Positions 36,552-46,884 are shown, counted from the first letter of the stretch. The stretch is DNA of 64,000 nucleotides from JAGGAG01 sp964638035 (GCA_964638035.1 CAZWXD010000003.1:107517-171516), one strand, 5' to 3'. Translations and numbers: made by a program. The notes: generated from the letters alone by a model not told the origin.

Positions 36552-38378
36552 CTACTCCACCGTGACGCTCTTGGCCAGGTTCCGCGGCTGGTCCACGTTG
36601 CACCCGCGGCGGACCGCCACGTAGTACGAGAAGAGCTGCAGCGGGATGATCGTCAGGAGCGGCGTCAGCACGTTCAGCGTCTGCGGGATGGCGAAGCAGA
36701 AGTCGGTGAGCCGCCGCATCTGCTCGTCACACTCGTTCACGATCGCGATCACCTTGCCGCCCCGCGCCTTCACCTCCTCGATATTGGACACGATCTTCTG
36801 GTACACCGTGTCCCGCGGGGCGATGAACAGCACCGGCATGTTCTCGTCGATCAGCGCGATCGGTCCGTGCTTCATCTCTGCCGCCGGGTACCCCTCGGCG
36901 TGGATGTAGGAGATTTCCTTGAGCTTGAGCGCGCCCTCCAGCGCCACCGGGAAGTTCACCCCGCGGCCCAGGTAGAGCGCGTTGTTCGACGACGCGTACT
37001 GCTCCGCCAGCGCCTCGATCTCGGGCGCCCGCGCCAGGATCTCCTGGATCTGCCCCGGGATCCTGCGCATCCCCTCGATCAGCGCCCGCCCCTGCATGAT
37101 CCCCAGGTTGCGGAGCCGGGCCAGCCGGAGCGTCACCAGGAAGAGCGCCGCCACCTGGCTGGTGAAGGCCTTGGTGCTGGCGACACCCACCTCCGGGCCC
37201 GCCCGCAGGTAGAGCCCGCCATCCACCTCGCGTGCGATGGTCGAGCCCACCACGTTCACCAGGCCGATCGTGCGGGCCCCGCGGAGCTTCGCCTCCCGGA
37301 TCGCCGCCAGTGTGTCCGCCGTCTCCCCCGACTGGGAGATCGCGATCACCAGCGTGTGCTCGTCCACCACCGGGTTCCGGTAGCGGAACTCCGACGCGTA
37401 CTCCACCTCCACCGGGATCCGTGCCAGCTCCTCCAGCATGTACTCGCCAATCAGCCCCGAGTGCCACGAGGTCCCGCACGCGGTGATCACGACGCGCTTC
37501 ACCGCCTTGAGCTCGTCGTCGGTCATGTTGATCCCGTGCACCCGCGTCGTGCCCTCGTCGTCGAGCAGGTGGCCCCGGAGCGTGTTCTCCAGGCTCTCGG
37601 GCTGCTCGAAGATCTCCTTCAGCATGAAGTGGTCGAACCCGCCCCGCTCGATCGTGGCCAGGTCCCACTCGATCTGGTTGACGGGCTTGTCGATCTGCTC
37701 CGTGTCCAGGTTCCGGATGCGGTAGCCGTCCCGCGAGAGGATCGCCATCTCGCCGTCGTCGAGGTACACCACCGAGCGGGTGTGCTGCAGCAGCGCCGAG
37801 GCGTCGGAGGCCACGAACCACTCGCCATCCCCCACGCCCACGAGCAGGGGCGAGCCGTTCCGGGCCGCCACCAGCACCCCCGGCTCATCGGCCGACACGA
37901 ATGCGAGGCCATACGCCCCGTCCACGTCGCGCAGGGCCGCTGCCACCGCCTCCTCCAGGTTGCCCTTGTACAGCTCGCCCACGAGGTGGGCCAGCACTTC
38001 CGTGTCGGTCTCGGAGGTGAAGGTGTGCCCGCGCTGCTGCAGCGCCTTCCGCAGCGCGCCGGCGTTCTCGATGATGCCGTTGTGGATGACCGCGATGCGG
38101 CCCGACTGGTCGGTGTGGGGGTGCGCGTTCGGCGTGGTGGGGGCGCCGTGGGTGGCCCACCGTGTGTGCCCGATGCCCAGGGTGCCCGCCGGCACCGCAT
38201 CCTGCAGGTGCTGCTCCAGGTTCGAGAGCTTCCCGGCAGCCTTCACGATCTCGAGGCCGTGCCCGTTCACCACCGCGAGCCCCGCCGAGTCGTAGCCCCG
38301 GTACTCCAGCCGCCTCAGCCCCTCCACCAGCAGCCCCGCCGCCTGGCGGGGCCCGATGTACCCGACAATGCCACACAT
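36552..38378 (-). CDS. glmS: Glutamine-fructose-6-phosphate aminotransferase (isomerizing)
   Basis: GlmS (608 aa) makes glucosamine-6-phosphate, the first step of UDP-GlcNAc synthesis for peptidoglycan and LPS. The glutaminase domain starts with the nucleophile Cys2 (MCGIVGYIG) and contains the HTRWATHG segment. Two SIS sugar-isomerase domains follow (VITACGTSWHS, SQSGETADT) and the protein ends with the usual KSVTVE. The start at 38378 exposes Cys2; an open frame continues upstream but is not used. It lies 7 nt after glmM on the same strand. No glmS ribozyme was recognised upstream. Confidence 0.97.
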   Translation of the reverse strand: MCGIVGYIGPRQAAGLLVEGLRRLEYRGYDSAGLAVVNGHGLEIVKAAGKLSNLEQHLQDAVPAGTLGIGHTRWATHGAPTTPNAHPHTDQSGRIAVIHNGIIENAGALRKALQQRGHTFTSETDTEVLAHLVGELYKGNLEEAVAAALRDVDGAYGLAFVSADEPGVLVAARNGSPLLVGVGDGEWFVASDASALLQHTRSVVYLDDGEMAILSRDGYRIRNLDTEQIDKPVNQIEWDLATIERGGFDHFMLKEIFEQPESLENTLRGHLLDDEGTTRVHGINMTDDELKAVKRVVITACGTSWHSGLIGEYMLEELARIPVEVEYASEFRYRNPVVDEHTLVIAISQSGETADTLAAIREAKLRGARTIGLVNVVGSTIAREVDGGLYLRAGPEVGVASTKAFTSQVAALFLVTLRLARLRNLGIMQGRALIEGMRRIPGQIQEILARAPEIEALAEQYASSNNALYLGRGVNFPVALEGALKLKEISYIHAEGYPAAEMKHGPIALIDENMPVLFIAPRDTVYQKIVSNIEEVKARGGKVIAIVNECDEQMRRLTDFCFAIPQTLNVLTPLLTIIPLQLFSYYVAVRRGCNVDQPRNLAKSVTVE

Positions 38379-38385
38379 GACGCGT

Positions 38386-39816
38386 TTACCCCCCAGACTG
38401 GTTCCGTGCTGCTGCGACCAGCGCTTCTGCCTCTGCCTGCGTGGGCGCCTCGGCGATGTAGCGGACGATGGGCTCGGTTCCCGAGGGACGCACGTGCACC
38501 CAGCGATCACTCCAGGCGAGCCGAAGGCCATCCCGGTCATCGGCTGTGGCATCCGGGAAACGGCGCCGGAGCCCTGCGTACAGTGCCGCGAGGTCGCCCC
38601 CGCGCGGTCCCTTCGCCTTCACGATGGTGTACCGGGGGTGGCGCCGTACCAGTTCCGACACGCTAACCCCAGACTCGGCAAGGAGACGCAAGATAAGGGC
38701 CACACCCAGCGGCGCGTCGCGCCCAATGTGAAGCGCGGGATACATCACCCCACCATTGCCCTCCCCGCCAATCAGCGCGCCCTCGTCCCGCATTGCCCGC
38801 GCCACGTTGGCCTCGCCCACGGCCGCCCGCACGAACCTGGCCCCGAAGTCCCGGGCCGCATCCTCCACCACCAGGCTGGTGGACAGGTTCACCACCACTA
38901 CGGGTGCGCCATCCCGCCGTCCCGCCGTCTCGCCGTCCGGGTCCCGCCCCGACGCCCTGACGCCCTGACGCCCTGACGCCCCGACGTCTTGTCCCAACAC
39001 CGCCCTGCACGCGAACGCCAGGGTGTAGTCCTCGCCGATCGGCGCGCCCTGCTCGTCCACCAGCGCCAGCCGGTCCACGTCGGGATCCACCGCCATGCCG
39101 ATGTCTGCGCGCGACTCGCGCACCAGCCGGCCCAGGTCGCCCAGGTTCTCCGGCAGCGGTTCGGGCGCACGAGGGAACCGGCCATCGGTCTCCAGGTTGA
39201 TGCCGGCCACCGTGCAGCCGAGCCGCTCGAGCAGCGCCGGAATGCTGGCCCCACCAGCGCCCCGCACGCAGTCGATCGCCACGGTGAACCGCCGGGCGCG
39301 GATCCGCTCCACGTCGATCACCGGCAGCTTGAGGACCTGGTCGAAGTGCCGGCCCAGTGCCCCGCTGTCGCTCCGGAGCGCGCCGAGCCCGTCCCACCCC
39401 TTCCGCACCGGCCCCTGCTCGGCGAGTGCCCTGACCGCCGCGCCCGCCTGGGCGTCCAGGAAGATCCCGTCCGGCCCCACGAACTTGAGTGCGTTCCACT
39501 CGATGGGATTGTGCGAGGCGGTGAGGATGAGCCCGGCGCCCGCATGGTGGTGCTCCACCGCGAGCTGCACCGTGGGCGTCGGCACGATCCCCAGGTCGAT
39601 GACATCCACCCCAACCGACATCAACCCCGACGCCGCCGCCGCCGCGAACATGGGACCGCTGGTGCGCGAGTCTCGTCCCAGCACCACCACCGGCTTCCCC
39701 TGCGAGGCAGCCCAGGAGCCCAGTGCCGCCGCGTGCCGCGCTACCAGTTCGGGCGTGAGGTCGGTGCCCACGTGCCCGCGCATGCCGGAGACGGAAACCA
39801 TCAGGGTCGATGACAT
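38386..39816 (-). CDS. glmM: Phosphoglucosamine mutase / phosphohexomutase family
   Basis: A 476-residue phosphohexomutase of the alpha-D-phosphohexomutase superfamily. The catalytic phosphoserine loop is TASHNP, the metal loop is AVDPDVDRLALVDE, and the C-terminal phosphate loop is RPSGTEPIVR. Position directly before glmS suggests the second UDP-GlcNAc step (glucosamine-6-P to glucosamine-1-P). The N-terminal SGMRG form also resembles phosphomannomutases, so substrate assignment leans on context. An insertion of about 30 residues after AVLGQ is encoded by two 8-bp tandem repeat arrays. The ATG at 39816 has a ggagcgcc site upstream. Confidence 0.85.
   Translation of the reverse strand: MSSTLMVSVSGMRGHVGTDLTPELVARHAAALGSWAASQGKPVVVLGRDSRTSGPMFAAAAASGLMSVGVDVIDLGIVPTPTVQLAVEHHHAGAGLILTASHNPIEWNALKFVGPDGIFLDAQAGAAVRALAEQGPVRKGWDGLGALRSDSGALGRHFDQVLKLPVIDVERIRARRFTVAIDCVRGAGGASIPALLERLGCTVAGINLETDGRFPRAPEPLPENLGDLGRLVRESRADIGMAVDPDVDRLALVDEQGAPIGEDYTLAFACRAVLGQDVGASGRQGVRASGRDPDGETAGRRDGAPVVVVNLSTSLVVEDAARDFGARFVRAAVGEANVARAMRDEGALIGGEGNGGVMYPALHIGRDAPLGVALILRLLAESGVSVSELVRRHPRYTIVKAKGPRGGDLAALYAGLRRRFPDATADDRDGLRLAWSDRWVHVRPSGTEPIVRYIAEAPTQAEAEALVAAARNQSGG
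38911..38988. repeat. Two 8-bp tandem repeat arrays inside glmM
   Basis: Units of GTCCCGCC (38911-38938) and of CCCTGACG (38948-38988) lie side by side inside the reading frame. They encode a linker (ASGRQGVRASGR and ETAGRRDG) between two conserved segments of the enzyme. The second array belongs to the same family as those at 33481 and 33563. Confidence 0.85.
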
Positions 39817-39954
39817 GGCGCTCCACGAGGAAGGTTGACCATCCCGGCAGCACCAGCGTGCCGGCAGGAACGGGCCGAAAGAAGGTGAGGCGTGCCCCAC
39901 TTCTCAACCCTCCCACCCGCCTGTCCCCACTCGCCCCAACGGTCGCTTCCGCCG

Positions 39955-39960
39955 TACCTT
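39955..39960 (+). promoter_or_regulatory. Candidate leaderless -10 element for the mrp operon
   Basis: TACCTT lies 5 nt before the mrpA ATG (39966), and there is no ribosome-binding site. It matches the placement seen for other genes in the window. Confidence 0.4.
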
Positions 39961-39965
39961 GCTCC

Positions 39966-42119
39966 ATGCCTCCCGCCATCACCTGGTCCACGCCCTGGGT
40001 CCCGTCCCTGGGCATCGACCTCGCCTGGCGACTCGACGGCTTCTCCCTGCTCTTCATCGTGCTCATCGCCGGCATCGGCGCCGCGGTGGTGGCCTACACG
40101 GCCGGGTACATGAAGGGGCATCCCCAGCTCGGCCGCCTCTACCTCCTCCTCGGCCTCTTCGCGCTGTCCATGCTGGGCGCCGTCCTGGCCGACGACCTCA
40201 TCCTGCTCTTCGTTTTCTGGGAACTCACCAGCATCCTCTCGTTCTTCCTGGTGGGCTTCAACTCCAGCGAGGCCGGAGCCCGGGCCGCGGCGCGCACCGC
40301 CCTGTTCGTCACGGGGGGCGGCGGCATGGTGATGCTGGCCGGCTTCCTCCTCCTCATCAACATTGCCGGCACGAGCCGCATCTCGGCACTCGGGGCCATC
40401 GGGCCCACGCTCCCCGCCACACCCGGGCTGGCCACCGCGCTCCTGCTCGTGGCGATCGGCGCCTTCACCAAGAGCGCGCAGGTGCCCTTCCACTTCTGGC
40501 TGCCCGGCGCCATGGCCGCACCTGCCCCGGTCTCGGCCTACCTCCACTCGGCCACCATGGTGAAGCTGGGCGTCTACCTGCTCGCCCGCCTCGACCCGGC
40601 GTTCGGCGCCTGGCCGGCGTGGCAGGTCCTCCTGGCCGGCGTGGGCGCCGGCACCGCCCTGTGGGCCATGGTGCTCGCCCTGCAGGAGCGCGACCTCAAG
40701 CGGATCCTGGCCTGGTCCACGGTCTCCGCCCTCGGGACCATGGTGATGCTGGTGGGGTTGCCGGGGCAGTATGCCCTGCTCGGACTCGTCGCCTTCATCC
40801 TCTCGCACGCGTTGTACAAGGCGCCGCTCTTCTTCGTGGCGGGCAACGTGGAGAAGGCCACGGGTCGCCGCATCATTGACGACCTTGGAGGGCTCCGGCG
40901 CGGCATGCCGCTCACCGCCCTCACGGCGCTGCTGGCAGGCATTGGCATGGCCGGGTTGCCGCTGTCGCTGGGCTACGTAGCCAAGGCCGCCATCAAGGAT
41001 GCGAAGATCGAGGCCACGGGCTTTGCGTTCGTGCAGCAGGTGAGCCTTGTCGTCAGTGCGGTGGCCGTGGCCGTGGCAGGCGTTGCGGCCATCCGGATCT
41101 TCTGGCGCCGAGCCGGCGAGGACGCGCCCCATCGCGAAAAGGGCGTGCTCCTCCTGGCGCCGCCCCTCGCCGTGGCCCTCACCGGCCTGGTGCTCGGCGT
41201 GATGCCGCACCTGGCCGAGCCGCTGCTCGCGGTGGCAGCGAAGGCCATCCGCCCGGCGACCATTACCAAGGTGTACGAGACCCTCGACGCGTATGCCGGG
41301 GGCGGCGCGGTCTCGCTCACCCTGGTGCTGGGACTCATCATCTTCGCGGGATGGGACCGCATCCACTCCGCCCTCGCGGGCCCGCGCGTGGCACTCGAGC
41401 GGTTCGCCATCGGCGCCCTCTTTGACCGGGGCCTCACGGCGTTCCCTGCGTTGGCGGCACGGCTCACGCGCACCGTGCAGGGCGGACGCCTCGTCACCTA
41501 CACGCATGTCCTCCTGGCGGCACTGACCCTCGCCCTCTGGTCGCTCCTGGCCTGGAGCGGCGTGCCCCATGTGCCGAGCGGAGGCTGGCCCGACGCTGCG
41601 GTCAGCGTGGCGCTCCTCTTCTCTGCGCTGGGAGCGATCCTGGCCGCGGTGCTGCGGCACCGTGCCGTGCAGCTCCTCGCCACCGGCGTCTTTGCCTTCG
41701 GCAGCGCGGTGTTCATGCTCTTCGTCGGCGCCCCCGACCTCGCCCTCACCCAGCTGGCTGTGGAGACGGTCCTCGTGATCGTAGCGGCCGCGCTGCTGCT
41801 CCGCCTCTGGCGTCGTGGCCGGCTCGAGGGCGTGCCGGAGCCGCTCTTCCGCCCCGGTGCCGCGGTGATTGCGCTGGCCTTTGGCAGTGCCATGGCGGCG
41901 ATGCTCCTGGTCGCCACCAGCCCTGCCTTCGACCCGGCGCTGGGGGAGTACTACCTGCGGCAGAGCGTGCCGGCGGCCTACGGGCGCAACGTCGTGAACG
42001 TGATCCTGGTGGACTTCCGCGCCGTGGACACCCTGGGCGAGGCAGCCGTCGTGGTGTTCGGGCTCCTGGCGGCGTACCCGGTGCTCCGTGCCCTCATGCG
42101 CCGGCGAGAAAAGGCATGA
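39966..42119 (+). CDS. mrpA: Mrp-type Na+/H+ antiporter subunit A
   Basis: The large membrane subunit (717 aa, about 17-20 hydrophobic segments). The proton-antiporter core (about 60-420) has the FVFWELTSILSFFLVGF helix with its conserved Glu, the FHFWLPGAMAAPAPVSAYLHSATMVK-type lysine-containing half-channel (abbreviated here: HFWLPGAM to HSATMVK), and DLKRILAWSTVSALG. The C-terminal part has DUF4040/MbhE-like helices (ALTQLAVETVL). It is slightly shorter than Bacillus MrpA. It starts a seven-gene operon whose members overlap by 4 nt; all seven are needed for antiport activity in known systems. It diverges from glmM. Confidence 0.95.
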   Translation: MPPAITWSTPWVPSLGIDLAWRLDGFSLLFIVLIAGIGAAVVAYTAGYMKGHPQLGRLYLLLGLFALSMLGAVLADDLILLFVFWELTSILSFFLVGFNSSEAGARAAARTALFVTGGGGMVMLAGFLLLINIAGTSRISALGAIGPTLPATPGLATALLLVAIGAFTKSAQVPFHFWLPGAMAAPAPVSAYLHSATMVKLGVYLLARLDPAFGAWPAWQVLLAGVGAGTALWAMVLALQERDLKRILAWSTVSALGTMVMLVGLPGQYALLGLVAFILSHALYKAPLFFVAGNVEKATGRRIIDDLGGLRRGMPLTALTALLAGIGMAGLPLSLGYVAKAAIKDAKIEATGFAFVQQVSLVVSAVAVAVAGVAAIRIFWRRAGEDAPHREKGVLLLAPPLAVALTGLVLGVMPHLAEPLLAVAAKAIRPATITKVYETLDAYAGGGAVSLTLVLGLIIFAGWDRIHSALAGPRVALERFAIGALFDRGLTAFPALAARLTRTVQGGRLVTYTHVLLAALTLALWSLLAWSGVPHVPSGGWPDAAVSVALLFSALGAILAAVLRHRAVQLLATGVFAFGSAVFMLFVGAPDLALTQLAVETVLVIVAAALLLRLWRRGRLEGVPEPLFRPGAAVIALAFGSAMAAMLLVATSPAFDPALGEYYLRQSVPAAYGRNVVNVILVDFRAVDTLGEAAVVVFGLLAAYPVLRALMRRREKA

Positions 42120-42553
42120 CCACCTCCGAGCCGCTGCTCTACCGGAGCGCCCCGGCACTCTATCGCGTGCTGCTCGTCCTCTCGCTCTGGCTCCTCCTGC
42201 GCGGACACAACGAGCCGGGGGGTGGGTTCGTGGCCGGGCTCGTGGCGTCGCTCGCCACGACCCTCCTGGCGCTGGGCAAGGGCGTGGACCGCGCCCGCCT
42301 GGCCCTGCCCTTTCGCTCGGCGCTGACCCTGGCCGCCTTCGGGGGACTGCTCTCGCTGGTCTCGGGGTTACCGGCACTCGTGGCAGGCCGGCCCTTCCTG
42401 GCGCACCTGGCCGTGACGCTGCCCATCGGCAGCGGCTTCAAGCTCTCCACCTTCCTGCCATTCGACATCGGCATCTACCTCGCCGTGTGGGGCGCCCTCG
42501 CCGGGCAGGTCCTCGCCCTCCTCGACGGCGATGCTCCGGACGGGGCGGCATGA
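42116..42553 (+). CDS. mrpB: Mrp Na+/H+ antiporter subunit B
   Basis: A 145-residue protein with four hydrophobic segments and the MnhB-family features RGHNEPGGGFVAGL and GLLSLVSG. It starts inside the mrpA stop (ATGA) and overlaps mrpC by 4 nt. It is part of the hetero-oligomeric membrane complex that exchanges Na+ for H+. Confidence 0.93.
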   Translation: MTTSEPLLYRSAPALYRVLLVLSLWLLLRGHNEPGGGFVAGLVASLATTLLALGKGVDRARLALPFRSALTLAAFGGLLSLVSGLPALVAGRPFLAHLAVTLPIGSGFKLSTFLPFDIGIYLAVWGALAGQVLALLDGDAPDGAA

Positions 42554-42956
42554 CGCTGGCGCTCGCCGTGGTCGTCGGGATCTCCTGCACCGCAGGCGCC
42601 TACCTCGTGCTGTCGCGCGACGTGGTGCGCACCGTACTGGGCATCATCGTCATGAGCGGTGGCGCCAACCTCGCCCTCATCGCCGCCGGGCGGCCTGGCT
42701 CATCGCAACCCGCCGTGATCCTCCGTGGCGAGGTCGTGGCCCATGGCGTGTCGAATCCCGTGCCCCAGGCGCTGGTGCTCACCGCCCTGGTCATCGGCTT
42801 CGTGCTCGCGTGCATCGCCTTCGCCCTGGCGGTGCGGCTGGTGTACGCCACCGGCAGCGACGACCTCGATGCACTGGACTCGGCGGAGCCGCCCCCGGAG
42901 CACGGCGGCCCCTACCCCGCGCTCGAGGTGGACGTCGACCCGGGTGAGGCCCCCAG

Positions 42957-42960
<4 letters not shown>
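42550..42960 (+). CDS. mrpC: Mrp Na+/H+ antiporter subunit C
   Basis: A 136-residue, three-helix protein homologous to NuoK. The conserved segments SRDVVRTVLGIIVMSGGANL and NPVPQALVLTALVIG are typical for MnhC. The C-terminal tail is acidic and Pro-rich, longer than usual. ATG at 42550 overlaps mrpB; its stop overlaps the mrpD GTG start. Confidence 0.94.
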
Positions 42961-44200
<1,240 letters not shown>

Positions 44201-44204
<4 letters not shown>

Positions 44205-44539
44205 GGGCCATCATCCTGGTGCCCCGGCTCCTGTTCCGGCTCCTCATGGACGTGGTCATGTCGGGCGTCCGCGTGTCCCGGTTCATCCTGCGTGGCGTCA
44301 CCGGCACGGCCGGCGGGTTCGTGCGGTACCACTACGCTCCCATGCCACCCGGCGCCGCACGCGCCCTCGTGTCGCTCGTCGCCATCACGCCGGGCGCCAC
44401 CGTCGTCGCCCTCGACGTGGAGCGCCGGGAGGTTGTCCTGCACCTGCTCGACCCTGTCATGGCCGACACCATCCTTAGCGAGATCCGCCGCGACTACGAG
44501 GCGCCGCTCGCCGCACTCTTCGGGAGTGGGAGCCCATGA
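44201..44539 (+). CDS. mrpE: Mrp Na+/H+ antiporter subunit E
   Basis: A short MnhE-family subunit (112 aa; many homologues are about 160). It has the conserved middle SLVAITPGATVVALD and the EVVLHLLDP strand. The N-terminal hydrophobic part is reduced to about one helix. Overlaps mrpD and mrpF by 4 nt each. Confidence 0.9.
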
Positions 44540-44817
44540 GCATCCTCCTGTCCCTCGCCGCGCTCGTCGCCGCCGTGGCGGCGGTGGCCCGCCTCGTCAT
44601 CGGCCCGCGTGCCGCCGACCGGATCGTTGCGCTCGAGCTGCTGTTCGCCTCCGGCCTCGTGTTCACGATGGTTGCGGCACTCCGCAGTGGCCGCACCGAG
44701 TTCCTCGACGTTGGAGTCGGCTTCGCCTTCATCGGCTGCGCCACCACCATTGGCTGGTCGTGGCTGGCCGAGCGCGCGCCTCGCGGGCGGTCGCAGGTGG
44801 AAGGACCGGGCGCATGA
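44536..44817 (+). CDS. mrpF: Mrp Na+/H+ antiporter subunit F
   Basis: A 93-residue three-helix protein with the MnhF signature RLVIGPRAADRIVALE and a second helix pair (VGFAFIGCATTIG). It overlaps mrpE and mrpG by 4 nt each. Confidence 0.93.
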   Translation: MSILLSLAALVAAVAAVARLVIGPRAADRIVALELLFASGLVFTMVAALRSGRTEFLDVGVGFAFIGCATTIGWSWLAERAPRGRSQVEGPGA

Positions 44818-45113
44818 CCATCCTGGGACAGGTGCTCATGCTGATGGGCGCACTGGTGCTCGTCGTGGCAGCCCTTGGCATCCTCCGGCTGCCCGACGCC
44901 CTCACCCGCCAGCATGGCGTAGGCCTCGGTGTCGTCGCGGTCACTTTCATCGCGATCGGGCTTGGGTTCGCTACCAGCCAGGGCGGCTGGGTTGTCCGCC
45001 TGGTGCTGATGGTTGCGGCCATGATGTTCATGATCCCCGCCGCCGCCAACATGCTGGCACGCGTTGCCTCCGACGAAGGGCGCCATACGGGGCTGAAGCC
45101 GACCGACCGCTGA
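44814..45113 (+). CDS. mrpG: Mrp Na+/H+ antiporter subunit G
   Basis: The last operon gene, a 99-residue MnhG-family membrane protein. LGILRLPDALTRQHGV is the family signature (usually GxxRxPDxxxRxHA). Three helices are visible. The operon ends here; no clear terminator follows. Confidence 0.92.
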   Translation: MTILGQVLMLMGALVLVVAALGILRLPDALTRQHGVGLGVVAVTFIAIGLGFATSQGGWVVRLVLMVAAMMFMIPAAANMLARVASDEGRHTGLKPTDR

Positions 45114-45149
45114 TCGCCGTGCTGGATAACAGGACATCCATACCCTGAT

Positions 45150-45325
45150 CAGCCCGTTTCCCACGCGCTTGACACCCCTGCCGCACATGTAGTCGCTTCT
45201 CCGGCTCCCCTCCAGGAGCCCTGCCATGACAGCCGGTGCCGGGCCGTGACCACCCCCGGCGCCTCCGACACTGCAGGTTCCAGGGCCGTCTTGGCGAGAT
45301 CGACGCCGATCGGTATTGTGAGCAT
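45150..45325 (-). pseudogene. Degraded IS110-family transposase remnant
   Basis: On the minus strand from the ATG at 45325 the frame begins MLTIPIGVDLAK and continues APGVVTARHRLSW. This resembles the start of IS110/IS1111 transposases, including the first Asp of the DEDD site (GVDLAK). After about 35 residues the similarity stops and no remaining catalytic domain is present, so it is a truncated relic. The whole interval 45114-45508 (395 bp) contains no other gene that I can support; no terminal repeats were recognised. Confidence 0.5.
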
Positions 45326-45508
45326 GGGCTGCTCCTCACGATGGCGGCCTCCGGGGCCGTGATGCTGGATGCTGTTGGCATCGAGGGAGGAGGCCCTGAT
45401 CCGGTAGCTGGCACCGCGCATGTGCCCCAGGGCCTCACCACGCCAGTTGCAGGCAGGCGGCATTGAGGGGTGTTTCGCGGTGCACGACGCGACCAGGGGG
45501 CCAACGCC

Positions 45509-45877
45509 ATGGCGATCATTCCAACGGTACGATGCAGCAACATGGCGCGGTCGATCGCGTTCTACACCAGTGTGCTCGGCTTTCAGGTCATCGACGGGGA
45601 CGCGGACCTCACTGATCCGTCGTTCTGCACCCTCTCGCTCGATGGTGACCGGCTCTACCTCTCCAGTCATCGCGGCGATGGAACGTATGGTCAGGCAATC
45701 GTGATCCAGACCGCCGACGTGGATGCGACAGCCGCCACGATGCGCCAGCGTGGCCTGCCCCCGACACGGAGGTCCGACTCTCCGGTGCACACGGCGCCCG
45801 TCAACCAGACCTGGGGCACGCGCGAGTTCTACGTGGATGATCCGGACGGTAACACGCTGCGGTACATCCAACGATGA
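45509..45877 (+). CDS. VOC-superfamily protein (glyoxalase/bleomycin-resistance-like)
   Basis: A 122-residue single VOC module. It shows the paired beta-alpha-beta repeats with MARSIAFYTSVLGFQVID at the start and the REFYVDDPDGNTLRYIQ ending that provides the metal-ligand Glu-type position in many members. This fold serves glyoxalases, dioxygenases and drug-binding resistance proteins; length and ending resemble bleomycin-binding-type proteins, but the function is not assignable. The stop overlaps the start of the metallo-beta-lactamase gene (ATGA), so they are cotranslated. Confidence 0.82.
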   Translation: MAIIPTVRCSNMARSIAFYTSVLGFQVIDGDADLTDPSFCTLSLDGDRLYLSSHRGDGTYGQAIVIQTADVDATAATMRQRGLPPTRRSDSPVHTAPVNQTWGTREFYVDDPDGNTLRYIQR

Positions 45878-46797
45878 CGAGGAACCGCTTCCTGACGCGC
45901 CGGCGACTCGTCATGCTGCTGGGCCTGGCAGCCACCCTGGTGGTGGTTCTCGGCTCGCTGTGGCGATCGGCGATCAGGAGGAATCGCGGGCTTCCGGATG
46001 AACCTTTCCGCATCGCTGGCAACCTCTACTACGTTGGCAACGCCGGGGTCACCTCCTTCCTGCTCACAGGGCCCGAGGGCCATGTCCTGATCGATGGCGG
46101 CTACCCCGAGTCCGCCTCCCCGATCATGGCCAGCATCGCCAGGCTCGGCTTCAACATCCGCGACGTAAGGGTCCTGGTGAATACGCACGCTCATTCCGAC
46201 CACGCAGGCGGGCTCCGTGCACTGCAGGAGGCGTCCGGCGCTGAGCTCTGGGTCAGCGAAGGGGATGCCGCTGTCATGGCCGCCGGCCGGAACTCCGCGG
46301 ACCCTGCCCTCGGGCCGCTGAGGTACCTTGGCGTCCTCGGGTTCGGAGCGTTCCCCGTCCCCCGTGTCGATCACCAGTTCAAGGACGGTGAGACGATCCG
46401 ACTGGGGCCGATCACGCTCACGGCTCATGTCACTGCCGGACATACCCGGGGCTGTACGTCATGGTCGTTCCCCGTGCGCCACGCCGATCGCGAGTTGCTG
46501 GCCGTTGACATCTGCAGCCTTACGTTGTTCCCGCTGGTCTCACTGGTCGAGCCGGAGGCGTATCCGGGAATACGGACCGACTTCGAGCGCAGCTTCCGCA
46601 TGCTGCGGGACCTTCCTGCGGACATCTTCCTGGCGTCGCATACGGGCATGTTCAACATGAACCGCAAGCGGCATGAACGTACTGATGCTGCCGATCGGGC
46701 GAACCCCTTCGTCGATCCGGAAGGCTATCGAAGGCACATTGACCGGGCAGAGGCGCATTTCCGCAGGGTGCTCGCGGATCAGGAGGGAGCCAACTGA
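45874..46797 (+). CDS. Metallo-beta-lactamase-fold hydrolase, probable subclass B3 beta-lactamase
   Basis: A 307-residue exported enzyme. A signal peptide or anchor spans about residues 10-32 after an Arg-rich start. The zinc ligands have the subclass B3 pattern: His105-x-His107-x-Asp109-His110 (NTHAHSDHAGG), His190 (TAGHTRGCTSW) and His256 (FLASHTGMF). There is no B1/B2-type Cys ligand at the usual place. Subclass B3 enzymes hydrolyse penicillins, cephalosporins and carbapenems; environmental relatives may have other lactone or lactam substrates. It is coupled to the upstream VOC gene. Confidence 0.83.
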   Translation: MTRNRFLTRRRLVMLLGLAATLVVVLGSLWRSAIRRNRGLPDEPFRIAGNLYYVGNAGVTSFLLTGPEGHVLIDGGYPESASPIMASIARLGFNIRDVRVLVNTHAHSDHAGGLRALQEASGAELWVSEGDAAVMAAGRNSADPALGPLRYLGVLGFGAFPVPRVDHQFKDGETIRLGPITLTAHVTAGHTRGCTSWSFPVRHADRELLAVDICSLTLFPLVSLVEPEAYPGIRTDFERSFRMLRDLPADIFLASHTGMFNMNRKRHERTDAADRANPFVDPEGYRRHIDRAEAHFRRVLADQEGAN

Positions 46798-46884
46798 ATT
46801 GGTGCGTGACGTGACCATCGGCTCCCCTCCGTGTGACGACGCGGCGCGCTGCCGGGCGTTGGACGTCAGGGTTGCGGAGGTGCC

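Noticed and set aside
38379..38552. N-terminal extension of GlmS
   Set aside because: GlmS needs Cys2 at its N-terminus for glutaminase activity, which fixes the start at 38378.
45149..45871. A 240-codon minus-strand gene spanning the VOC gene
   Set aside because: Only its last 60 codons have meaning (the transposase relic); the rest is antisense to the VOC coding sequence.
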